DNA of 64,000 nt from Oerskovia sp042887685. GTDB taxonomy: Bacteria > Actinomycetota > Actinomycetes > Actinomycetales > Cellulomonadaceae. Positions 26,856-39,357 of the stretch are shown piece by piece. Position 1 is the first letter of the stretch; the number at the start of each line of letters is the position of its first letter. Both the position numbers and the translations under genes were made by a program. The stretch spans positions 1 through 64,000 of the forward strand of contig NZ_JBHVOS010000008.1 in NCBI RefSeq assembly GCF_042887685.1, read 5' to 3'. Under the pieces are notes generated by a model that did no database searches, was not told where the DNA came from, and was given only the letters and a program-made list of their open reading frames with translations.

Positions 26856-29651
26856 ATGGCGACCCGGACGTCCACCTCGGCGAAACGGCCCGCGACCTCC
26901 CGCAAGACCACCTCGCGTGGTGCGACGGGCAGATCGGGGGGATCCTCGAGCGCGTCCCGCGCTCCGCGGGGCTCGTCGGCACGCAGGCCGGCCGCCCGAC
27001 CTGCACCCTGGCCCGTCCGCGCGGTGCGCGGCCTGTGGCTCGGGTGCGCGCACGCGGTCGGCGCGGTCACCCGCAGCATCGGCAAGGGAGCAAGAGAGCT
27101 GGACCCCTCACATCGGCGCGACGGCGTCGCGTTCCTCCTCCTGGCACTCGCCGTGATCGTCGCGGCCCGCGAGTGGTGGGGGATCTCGGGCGCGTTCGGC
27201 ACCGCCGTCCACGCAGTCTCGGCGGGCGTCTTCGGCGTCGCCGCGGTCGCCCTGCCCGTCCTGCTCATCTGGCTGGCCGTCCGGATCATGCGGCACCCCG
27301 AGCGGACGCAGGCGAACTCGCGCGTCACGATCGGGCTCTCGTTCATCGTCGTGTCGGTCTGCTCGCTGGTGCACATCGCCGAGGACCTGCCCGCCCCGCG
27401 CGACGGCTTCGCGGCAGTTCAGGACGCGGGTGGCGTGATCGGCTACCTGTTCGCGACCCCGGTCCACACGGGACTCACCGAGTGGTTCGCGGTGCCGCTG
27501 TTCCTGCTGCTGGGGTTCTTCGGGATCCTCGTGGTCACCGCGACGCCCGTGCACGCCATCCCGAGCCGCCTGCGCGGCATCTACGACCGGTTGACCGGCA
27601 ACCACCGGGAGGGCGAGGACGGGCGCGGCCCTCAGGACGACGACGGCCTGCAGCTCGCCGACGGCGTCTCACGTCACGACGGCACCGACGAGGCGCCGCG
27701 CAAGCGCCGCGTCGGGCGCAGCCGCAAGACCAAGGCCGAGCGCGAGGCCGACGCGGCCGAGCGCGAGCGGCTCGACGGCGGATACGTCGGCGACGAGGCC
27801 TTCGAGCGCGCAGCGATGCTCGAGGCCGAGGAGGAAGCGGCCCGCAAGAGCGCCCGGGGTCGCCGCGCGGGCCCCGTCGGCCCCCCGCCGCCGCCCGACG
27901 CGCACGAGGACGCGGCCGACCTGCCCACGCAGGTCATCCCCTCCCTCGGCAGGACGGCGCCGTCGCCCAGCGCACCCCCGCCGCCGCCCAACAACCCCGT
28001 GCCACGCGGCGTCCAGCCCATGCTCGAGGGCGACACGGTCTACGTGCTGCCCTCCGAGGACGACCTCGTCAAGGGCGCGCCGCACAAGGTGCGCTCCGCG
28101 GCGAACGACCGCGTGGTCGAGTCGCTCACGCGCGTCTTCGAGCAGTTCGAGATCGACGCCAAGGTCACGGGCTTCACGCGCGGACCGACCGTGACCCGCT
28201 ACGAGGTCGAGGTCGGCCCGGCCGTCAAGGTCGAGCGCATCACGAACCTGTCCAAGAACATCGCCTACGCGGTGGCGTCGGCCGACGTGCGCATCCTCTC
28301 GCCCATCCCCGGCAAGTCCGCGATCGGCATCGAGATCCCCAACACCGACCGCGAGACGGTCGTCCTGGGCGACGTGCTGCGCTCGTCCGTGGCCCGGCGC
28401 ACCGAGCACCCCATGGTCATGGGCGTCGGCAAGGACGTCGAGGGCGGGTATGTCGTCGCGAACCTCGCCAAGATGCCGCACATCCTCGTCGCGGGAGCCA
28501 CGGGCGCCGGCAAGTCGAGCTTCATCAACTCCATGATCGTCTCGATCCTCATGCGGGCCACGCCCGAGGAGGTGCGCATGGTCCTCGTGGACCCCAAGCG
28601 CGTCGAGCTCACGATCTACGAGGGCATCCCGCACCTCATCACGCCCATCATCACGAGCCCCAAGAAGGCCGCCGAGGCCCTCGAGTGGGTCGTGCGCGAG
28701 ATGGACGCGCGCTACGACGACCTCGCGATGTTCGGGTACAAGCACGTCGACGACTTCAACGCCGCGGTCCGCGCCGGGAAGGTCAAGCCGCTGCCGGGCT
28801 CGGAGCGCAAGATCGCGACGTACCCGTACCTGCTCGTGGTCGTCGACGAGCTCGCGGACCTCATGATGGTCGCCCCGCGCGACGTCGAGGCCTCGATCCA
28901 GCGCATCACCCAGCTCGCGCGCGCCGCGGGCATCCACCTGGTGCTCGCGACGCAGCGCCCGTCGGTCGACGTCGTCACGGGTCTCATCAAGGCCAACGTG
29001 CCCTCGCGCCTCGCGTTCGCGACGTCGTCGCTCGCGGACTCGCGCGTCGTGCTCGACCAGCCGGGCGCCGAGAAGCTCATCGGTCAGGGTGACGCGCTCT
29101 TCCTGCCCATGGGGGCTGCCAAGCCCATGCGCGTGCAGGGGGCGTGGGTCGCGGAGAGCGAGGTCCACGCCGTCGTCGAGCACGTCAAGGCGCAGCTCAA
29201 GCCGTCCTACCGGACCGACGTCGCGGCCTCCGCCGCGACCAAGAAGCAGGTCGACGAGGACATCGGCGACGACCTCGACCTGCTGCTGCAGGCCGCCGAG
29301 CTCGTCATCACGACCCAGTTCGGCTCGACGTCGATGCTGCAGCGCAAGCTGCGCGTCGGCTTCGCCAAGGCCGGGCGGCTCATGGACCTGCTCGAGTCGC
29401 GCGAGATCGTCGGCCCCTCCGAGGGGTCCAAGGCCCGCGAGGTCCTGCTCACGGCCGACGACCTGCCCGCGACGCTCGCGATGCTGCGCGGCGAGCCCGG
29501 GGCCGAGGTGTACGACGGGGAGTCGGGCGGTGCCGGGCCGGCCGCGGGGACCGGCCGTGACTACTCCGACGGCGCCGACGGGCACATGCCTCCCGTCGCC
29601 CAGGAGTACCACGACGACGCCGACGACGAGGCGGACTGGCGCGAGCGCTGA
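26856..29651 (+). CDS. ftsK: DNA translocase FtsK/SpoIIIE
   Basis: This 931-residue protein pumps chromosomal DNA through the closing division septum. A basic Ser/Thr/Arg-rich N-terminus precedes four membrane segments (residues about 90-230) and a long charged, Pro-rich linker. The motor has Walker A GATGAGKS at 547-554 and Walker B LLVVVDELADL. The C-terminal gamma winged helix (TTQFGSTSMLQRKLRVGFAKAGRLMDLLE) reads the KOPS polarity sequences. ATG 26856 was chosen at the end of a short TACGGT-containing spacer; in-frame GTG 26847 is possible. It is convergent with the CapA-type gene. Confidence 0.96.
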   Translation: MATRTSTSAKRPATSRKTTSRGATGRSGGSSSASRAPRGSSARRPAARPAPWPVRAVRGLWLGCAHAVGAVTRSIGKGARELDPSHRRDGVAFLLLALAVIVAAREWWGISGAFGTAVHAVSAGVFGVAAVALPVLLIWLAVRIMRHPERTQANSRVTIGLSFIVVSVCSLVHIAEDLPAPRDGFAAVQDAGGVIGYLFATPVHTGLTEWFAVPLFLLLGFFGILVVTATPVHAIPSRLRGIYDRLTGNHREGEDGRGPQDDDGLQLADGVSRHDGTDEAPRKRRVGRSRKTKAEREADAAERERLDGGYVGDEAFERAAMLEAEEEAARKSARGRRAGPVGPPPPPDAHEDAADLPTQVIPSLGRTAPSPSAPPPPPNNPVPRGVQPMLEGDTVYVLPSEDDLVKGAPHKVRSAANDRVVESLTRVFEQFEIDAKVTGFTRGPTVTRYEVEVGPAVKVERITNLSKNIAYAVASADVRILSPIPGKSAIGIEIPNTDRETVVLGDVLRSSVARRTEHPMVMGVGKDVEGGYVVANLAKMPHILVAGATGAGKSSFINSMIVSILMRATPEEVRMVLVDPKRVELTIYEGIPHLITPIITSPKKAAEALEWVVREMDARYDDLAMFGYKHVDDFNAAVRAGKVKPLPGSERKIATYPYLLVVVDELADLMMVAPRDVEASIQRITQLARAAGIHLVLATQRPSVDVVTGLIKANVPSRLAFATSSLADSRVVLDQPGAEKLIGQGDALFLPMGAAKPMRVQGAWVAESEVHAVVEHVKAQLKPSYRTDVAASAATKKQVDEDIGDDLDLLLQAAELVITTQFGSTSMLQRKLRVGFAKAGRLMDLLESREIVGPSEGSKAREVLLTADDLPATLAMLRGEPGAEVYDGESGGAGPAAGTGRDYSDGADGHMPPVAQEYHDDADDEADWRER

Positions 29652-29735
29652 GTCGTGTGCGCGGCCCCCGTCCGTGCGGGCGGGCCTCGCCCCCGCTGGT
29701 CCAGCTGCTCGTCGAGCGCAGATCAGCGGGACGGA

Positions 29736-31091
29736 TCAGCCGGACGCGTCCGTCGTGCCGGCGGCCGTCCCGACGACGGGCGCCCCGGCGGACCGGGGCG
29801 TCACGGTCGGCGGTGGTCCCGTGCCGGCCGGGGGAGCGACGCGTTCGGTGGTGGCGTCCCCGACCGCGGCTCTGACCCGGTCGTAGCGGGCGGTGAGGTC
29901 GGCCGCGCTCAGGGTGCTCGTGTTGTCGCCCGTGAGGTCGGCGAGGGCCAGGACCGCGTGCTTGCCCAGCCGGTCGACCGTGATCGCCGTCCAGTCGAAG
30001 CCGGTCACGCGGGCCGGCGCACCCGCCGGCTGGGTGATGGTCGCGGTGACGAGCAGACCCGAGTCGGTCCGCGCGTCGCAGCAGTCGCCGTCCTGGTTCG
30101 AGACGTAGTTGCCGAGCCCGTACGCGACCCACATGCCCTGACCGTCAGGGCCACCGGGCAGGAGAGCGATCGGCTGCGGGACGTGCGCGTGGTGTCCGAG
30201 CACCAGGTCCACCTGGCCTGAGGCGGCGAGGAGAGTCGCGAGCTGCACCTGCTCGTCGGTCGGAGGCGTCGAGTACTCGACACCGGAGTGCATGCTCACG
30301 ATCACCAGGTCGGCCCCCGCCGCCCGCGCGGCCCGCGCGCGTTCGACGAGGTCGGCGCCGTCGAGCAGCGTGACCGACCAGGGCGCTGACGTCGGGATCG
30401 GCATGCCGTTGGTCCCGTAGGTGCCTGCGAGGTGCGCCACGACGATCGACCGTCCGGCCCGCTCGAGCGTGTACAGGGCGGGCGCCGCAGCCTCGGCGGC
30501 GCTGCGGGCGGTGCCGACGTGCCCGAGCCCTGCGGCGTCGAGGGCGTCGAGCGTGGCGGTCACGCCGGCGCTGCCCTGGTCCACCGAGTGGTTCGAGGCG
30601 GTCGAGCAGCCGTCCCAGCCTTGTTCGCGCAGGTCGGTCGCGAGGTGCGCGTCGGCCGCGAACAGGGGGTAGCCGGCGGGGCGGACGCCCGGAGGGGTGA
30701 GAGGGACCTCGAGGTGGCACAACGCGAGGTCGGCACCGCCGACCCAGGCGTCGGTACCGGAGAGGACGTCGCTGAAGTCGTAGCCGCCGGTCGTGGCGCG
30801 GGCCGAGACGTGCACCGGGAGGTGGGGGAGGACGTCACCCGTCGCGACCACGGTGAAGACGGCGTCCGGCTCGGGGCGGACCACGACCTCCGCGGCCGGT
30901 GTCGCCACGGCCGCGGGCGGGCGCACGTCGGGCGTCGTGCCTGCGTCGAGCACCAGGGCGCCGAGCATCGCGAGCGCTGCGGTCGTGATCCCGACCGTGA
31001 GGAGCTGGAGGAGGTGGCGCTGCCCGCCGTCGGGCCGCGCATGACGTGTCACGGCGCTGAGACTAGCGTCCCGGAACGAGGCACGTGACAT
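29736..31091 (-). CDS. CapA family (poly-gamma-glutamate capsule type) metallophosphatase-like protein
   Basis: This 451-residue protein has an N-terminal signal anchor (about residues 28-48 from the ATG at 31091; an in-frame ATG at 31097 is equally possible), so the catalytic domain lies outside the cell. The CapA/PgsA fold shows ATGDVLPH, CHLEVPL, STASNHSVDQG, MHSGVEYS and GHHAHVPQP, the metal-binding histidine and aspartate set. CapA proteins are tied to poly-gamma-glutamate synthesis or anchoring, but no pgsB/C partners are here, so a general cell-envelope phosphoesterase role is as likely. The C-terminal 45 residues are Pro/Thr/Gly-rich. Confidence 0.85.
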   Translation of the reverse strand: MSRASFRDASLSAVTRHARPDGGQRHLLQLLTVGITTAALAMLGALVLDAGTTPDVRPPAAVATPAAEVVVRPEPDAVFTVVATGDVLPHLPVHVSARATTGGYDFSDVLSGTDAWVGGADLALCHLEVPLTPPGVRPAGYPLFAADAHLATDLREQGWDGCSTASNHSVDQGSAGVTATLDALDAAGLGHVGTARSAAEAAAPALYTLERAGRSIVVAHLAGTYGTNGMPIPTSAPWSVTLLDGADLVERARAARAAGADLVIVSMHSGVEYSTPPTDEQVQLATLLAASGQVDLVLGHHAHVPQPIALLPGGPDGQGMWVAYGLGNYVSNQDGDCCDARTDSGLLVTATITQPAGAPARVTGFDWTAITVDRLGKHAVLALADLTGDNTSTLSAADLTARYDRVRAAVGDATTERVAPPAGTGPPPTVTPRSAGAPVVGTAAGTTDASG

Positions 31092-31177
31092 CGCCATGGC
31101 CGTAGTCGGGTGTTGTGTCCTGGTGTGTCCGTTGAGTCGGAATCCGGGTCTGGTCGGACGAGGGGGCGTGCAGCGCC

Positions 31178-31183
31178 TACGCT
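31178..31183 (+). promoter_or_regulatory. -10 box TACGCT of pgsA
   Basis: TACGCT ends 6 bases before GTG 31190 with no ribosome site between (leaderless). Confidence 0.5.
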
Positions 31184-31189
31184 TGTCGT

Positions 31190-31789
31190 GTGGTCACAGC
31201 CGTCCCGTCCCCCTGGAACTCCGCGAACGCGGTCACTATCGCCCGGATCGCCGTGGTCCCCTTCTTCGCGTGGGCGCTGCTCGCCGACGGCGGGCACACG
31301 GTCACCTGGCGCCTGGTCGCGACGGCGCTGTTCGTCCTCGCCGCCGCGACGGACCGGGTCGACGGCTACCTCGCCAGGAAGTACGACCTGGTCACGGACC
31401 TCGGAAAGCTCCTCGACCCCATCGCCGACAAGCTGCTGATCGGCGCTGCGCTGGTCCTGCTGTCTGCCCTCGGTGACCTGCCCTGGTGGGTCACGATCGT
31501 CATCCTGGCTCGCGAGCTGGGCATCACGCTCATGCGGTTCGCGGTCCTCAAGTACACCGTCATGCCCGCCTCGCGCGGCGGCAAGCTCAAGACGGTCCTG
31601 CAGTCCGTCGCGATCTCGATCTTCCTGCTCCCGCTGGACCAGATGCCCGGGTGGATCTCGGTCGTCGGCTGGGTCGTGCTCAGCGCGGCGCTGGTCGTCA
31701 CGGTGGTCACCGGCGTCGAGTACGCCTACCAGGGCTGGCGGCTGCGCCGCGACGCGCTCCGCGCCGCGAAGACGGTCGGCCAGGACTGA
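31190..31789 (+). CDS. pgsA: CDP-diacylglycerol-glycerol-3-phosphate 3-phosphatidyltransferase
   Basis: This 199-residue membrane enzyme makes phosphatidylglycerol phosphate from CDP-diacylglycerol and glycerol-3-phosphate. The CDP-alcohol phosphotransferase motif is complete: D58-G59-x2-A62-R63-x8-G72-x3-D76-x3-D80. Five or six membrane segments surround it. In Actinobacteria the pgsA copy beside cinA and clgR is conserved, as here; other CDP-alcohol substrates cannot be excluded. cinA starts 9 bases after its stop. Confidence 0.92.
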   Translation: MVTAVPSPWNSANAVTIARIAVVPFFAWALLADGGHTVTWRLVATALFVLAAATDRVDGYLARKYDLVTDLGKLLDPIADKLLIGAALVLLSALGDLPWWVTIVILARELGITLMRFAVLKYTVMPASRGGKLKTVLQSVAISIFLLPLDQMPGWISVVGWVVLSAALVVTVVTGVEYAYQGWRLRRDALRAAKTVGQD

Positions 31790-31797
31790 CCCGGCCC

Positions 31798-32289
31798 GTG
31801 GCGAGCGCGGACCTGACCCCTGCGACCGGAGCTGCCGAGCTCCTGGCCTCGCTCGGGTCGCGGGGCTGGACCCTCGCGGTCGCCGAGTCGCTGACCGGCG
31901 GGCTCGTCACGGCGCGCCTCGTGGCCGTCCCGGGAGCCTCCGCCGTCCTGCGGGGCGGAGTCACGGCGTACGCGACCGACCTCAAGGCGAGCGTGCTGGG
32001 GGTCGACGCCGGGCTGCTCGCCGAGCGCGGCGCCGTCGACCCCGAGGTCGCACGGCAGATGGCCCGAGGCATACGGCGCCTCCTGGGCGCGGACGTCGGT
32101 CTCGCGACGACCGGGGTGGCCGGCCCGGACCCCCAGGACGGCAAGGCACCGGGCCTCGTCCACGTGGCCGTGGCGTCGCCCGAGCGGACCGAGGCCGTCG
32201 AGCTGCACCTCGACGGCGACCGGGCAGCGGTCCGCGAGGCCACGGTGCTGCATCTCCTGGCGCTCGCACAAGCCGTCGTCACCGGGTGA
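31798..32289 (+). CDS. cinA: CinA C-terminal-domain protein (nicotinamide-nucleotide amidohydrolase, PncC type)
   Basis: This 163-residue protein consists only of the PncC domain of CinA; the N-terminal MoaB-like half of full-length CinA is absent, as in most Actinobacteria. Active-site signatures are VAESLTGGLVTARL, YATDLKASVLGV, TTGVAGPDPQDGKAPGLV and a closing REATVLHLL helix. It deamidates nicotinamide mononucleotide to nicotinate mononucleotide in NAD salvage. GTG 31798 was picked as the first start after pgsA. Confidence 0.9.
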   Translation: MASADLTPATGAAELLASLGSRGWTLAVAESLTGGLVTARLVAVPGASAVLRGGVTAYATDLKASVLGVDAGLLAERGAVDPEVARQMARGIRRLLGADVGLATTGVAGPDPQDGKAPGLVHVAVASPERTEAVELHLDGDRAAVREATVLHLLALAQAVVTG

Positions 32290-32614
32290 TCTCTGCGGAG
32301 CTCCACCGGTGGCCCGTCATGCCGTCGGCTGGCCCGGACGAGGGCAAGCGCTGGTGAGTGCGTGGAGAGTTCGTGAACTCCCGGCAACGTCGTGGACGTC
32401 TCCTCCTGGTGGGAACAACCCTGGGAGGAAGCGCGTTGAACAGCACGTGATCGCCAAGAGGCCATTCAACAGATCAGCGCATGAGACAACCCCGGGTGCG
32501 GGGTACGGTAGGACGATCCCCGCGCGAGGGGCGCGGGGAACGACAGGTCAGCGAACCACCACAGGAGCCAGGCAGGCTCCGTCGATCGCACGGGACACGG
32601 AAGGGGGCCGCCAG
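32290..32614. other. 325-base spacer before clgR
   Basis: No convincing ORF or RNA gene was seen. It contains the perfect 14-bp palindrome GAGTTCGTGAACTC (32367-32380) and, further down, CGCCAAGAGGC (32452-32462), which only partly resembles published ClgR operators. The clgR ribosome site GGAAGGGGG ends the spacer. Confidence 0.6.
32367..32380. promoter_or_regulatory. Perfect palindrome upstream of clgR
   Basis: GAGTTC and GAACTC around GT form a 14-bp palindrome 234 bases before the clgR start. It is a candidate operator or part of a long leader. Confidence 0.35.
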
Positions 32615-32962
32615 ATGATTGTTCTTCGACGAGAGATCGGGGACGTGCTGCGAGACGCTCGCCAGCGACAGGGCCGCACCCTGCGAGAGGTGTCCTCGGC
32701 TGCACGCGTCTCCCTGGGATACCTCAGCGAGGTCGAGCGCGGCCAGAAGGAAGCGTCGTCCGAGCTCCTGGGCTCGATCTGCGAGGCGCTCGACATCCCC
32801 ATGTCGGTCGTGCTCCGCGAGGTCAGCGACCGGGTCGCCGTGGCCGAGGGCCTCATGATCCCGGACACCATCCCCGCAGACTTCGCCACGAGCCTCATGG
32901 GCCGCGGTGCTGCGGCCGAGAGCGCACGACGCATGCGGGAGGACCTCCAGCCGGTCGGCTGA
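32615..32962 (+). CDS. clgR: ClgR-type XRE transcriptional regulator
   Basis: This 115-residue protein starts at ATG 32615 behind GGAAGGGGG. The N-terminal Cro/C1 helix-turn-helix (RREIGDVLRDARQRQGRTLREVSSAARVSLGYLSEVERGQKEAS) is nearly that of ClgR from Corynebacterium, Streptomyces and mycobacteria. Those activate clp protease and other stress genes, and are often themselves Clp substrates. The position after pgsA-cinA and before recA is the conserved ClgR locus. The ClpC/ClpP-dependent turnover expected for the family cannot be judged from sequence. Confidence 0.9.
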   Translation: MIVLRREIGDVLRDARQRQGRTLREVSSAARVSLGYLSEVERGQKEASSELLGSICEALDIPMSVVLREVSDRVAVAEGLMIPDTIPADFATSLMGRGAAAESARRMREDLQPVG

Positions 32963-32967
32963 CGGGC

Positions 32968-33819
32968 TCAGGGCATCTGACAGGTCGGACACCAGAAGAT
33001 CGGTCGCTCGAACGGCGCTTGGTTCGCCGGAGCGACAGCGACGGGCGTGCCACACCGGTGGCACGCCCGTCGTGCTCTGCCGTGGACGTGCCGGCGCACC
33101 GTGCCGACTCCCTCCGCGACGCTGCGGAGCATCAGTCCGCGGGTCGTGCGCAGCAGGGCCTCCAGGTCGTGGTCGGACACGTCGTCGACCGGGGTCCACG
33201 GCCACAGTTGCTGGGCGAACAAGCCCTCGGCGGTGTAGATGGTGCCGAGACCCGAGACCCCGCGCTGGTCGAGCAGAGCGTCGGCGACCGGCAGCCGCTG
33301 GCTCCGTGGTTCCGGGGACGCGCTGCCCCCCACCGTGACCTGCGCGGGGAACCCGCCCTCGGCAGCGGCCGCCCGCAGGCGGGTCAGCGCGAGCTGCACG
33401 CCCGTCTCGGGGGCCGTGAGGAAGTCCGCCGCGAGGATGTCTGGCCCCAGGTGCCCCAGGAGCAGGTGCTCGTCGCGCGTGCGGACGACGTCGAGCATCC
33501 CGAGCCGCTCGCCGACGCACGTCCACACCTCGTTCGCGAGGACCGCCCGCACGTCGCCTCCTCGTGCGGCGGCAGCGGCCGACCCCGTACGGGCGATGCG
33601 CCACTGCCCTTCCATCCGCAGGTGCGTGTGCAGGGTCGTGCCGTCGTCGAGACGCGTCAGGAGATGCTTCGCGTACGCCAGCACCTCGGTCACGGTCCGG
33701 CCGGTCAGGTCGGTCCCGCCCGCCTCGGCCCAGCGCAGCTCGGCGCGCTCCAGGACGCGCCCGCTCAGCGCGGCGTCGAGGCGCTGCGCGGTGACCCGGA
33801 CGACGTCACCCTCGGGCAC
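32968..33819 (-). CDS. nei: Fpg/Nei family DNA glycosylase (endonuclease VIII type)
   Basis: This 283-residue base-excision repair enzyme begins at the GTG at 33819, giving MPEGD: the N-terminal proline is the Schiff-base nucleophile and Glu3 the catalytic acid. The lysine in AYAKHLL contacts DNA. The helix-two-turn-helix is LLDQRGVSGLGTIYTAEGLF, and the zinc finger is CHRCGTPV ... IFWCPTCQ at the extreme C-terminus. MPEGD, not MPELP, points to the Nei branch, which removes oxidised pyrimidines. It lies 42 bases downstream of lhr on the same strand and may be co-transcribed with it. Confidence 0.92.
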   Translation of the reverse strand: MPEGDVVRVTAQRLDAALSGRVLERAELRWAEAGGTDLTGRTVTEVLAYAKHLLTRLDDGTTLHTHLRMEGQWRIARTGSAAAAARGGDVRAVLANEVWTCVGERLGMLDVVRTRDEHLLLGHLGPDILAADFLTAPETGVQLALTRLRAAAAEGGFPAQVTVGGSASPEPRSQRLPVADALLDQRGVSGLGTIYTAEGLFAQQLWPWTPVDDVSDHDLEALLRTTRGLMLRSVAEGVGTVRRHVHGRARRACHRCGTPVAVAPANQAPFERPIFWCPTCQMP

Positions 33820-33861
33820 GGTGCGTCTCCCTCCCGCGCTGGGTGTCGACCGCCAGCGGCC

Positions 33862-38913
<5,052 letters not shown>

Positions 38914-39033
38914 CTCGCCATTGTGGTCTCTGGCACCCACAACCGCTCCCTGCCCGGGGGCCACCCCGTCTCGCGCCGTGCGGCGAGGCACCGGGATGAC
39001 GAGGGATCCCCGGGGACGTGGCAGGCTGTCCCC

Positions 39034-39267
39034 GTGCGGTATCGAGAGTTCTGGCAGCTGGTGGACGAGGTCTTCGGATCGGCCTACGGTCGCGCCCTGA
39101 CCCGGGACCAGGTGCTGAACGCGCTGGGCGACCGCACCGCGGTCCAGGCGCTCGAGGACGGCGTCGAGCCCCGGCACGTGTGGCACGCGCTGTGCGACGC
39201 GCTGGAGGTGCCGGACTCGCAGCGCTGGGGTACCGACAAGCACCGTCAGGCGCCGCCCGCTCGCTAG
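39034..39267 (+). CDS. DUF3046 family protein
   Basis: This 77-residue protein starts at GTG 39034, with CAGGCT 6 bases upstream. Its sequence (REFWQLVDEVFGSAYGRALTRDQVL ... GVEPRHVWHALCDALEVPDSQRW) is the small DUF3046 family found just upstream of recA in Actinobacteria. It is all-helical with conserved Trp residues and no known function. The last codons lie in a 22-bp direct repeat whose second copy is before the next gene. Confidence 0.88.
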   Translation: MRYREFWQLVDEVFGSAYGRALTRDQVLNALGDRTAVQALEDGVEPRHVWHALCDALEVPDSQRWGTDKHRQAPPAR

Positions 39268-39323
39268 GGGTTCACCGCTGGGGTGGGGAGGTGTGCTGCC
39301 GAGCACCGTCAGGCGCCGCCCGC
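39239..39323. repeat. 22-bp direct repeat flanking the DUF3046 stop
   Basis: AGCACCGTCAGGCGCCGCCC plus GC occurs at 39239-39260 and again at 39302-39323. The first copy encodes the end of the DUF3046 protein; the second is non-coding. A small duplication is the simplest explanation. Confidence 0.85.
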
Positions 39324-39357
39324 GCGGCAGGTCTGCCCGCGCGGCATCATGGCACCC

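Noticed and set aside
32370..32379. GTTCGTGAAC as a LexA box for clgR
   Set aside because: The half-sites are in the reverse order (GTTC..GAAC) from the LexA box (GAAC..GTTC) and the spacing is 2, not 4.
32452..32462. CGCCAAGAGGC before clgR as a ClgR autoregulatory box
   Set aside because: It misses two of the outer bases of the published operator pattern, so it is too weak to call.
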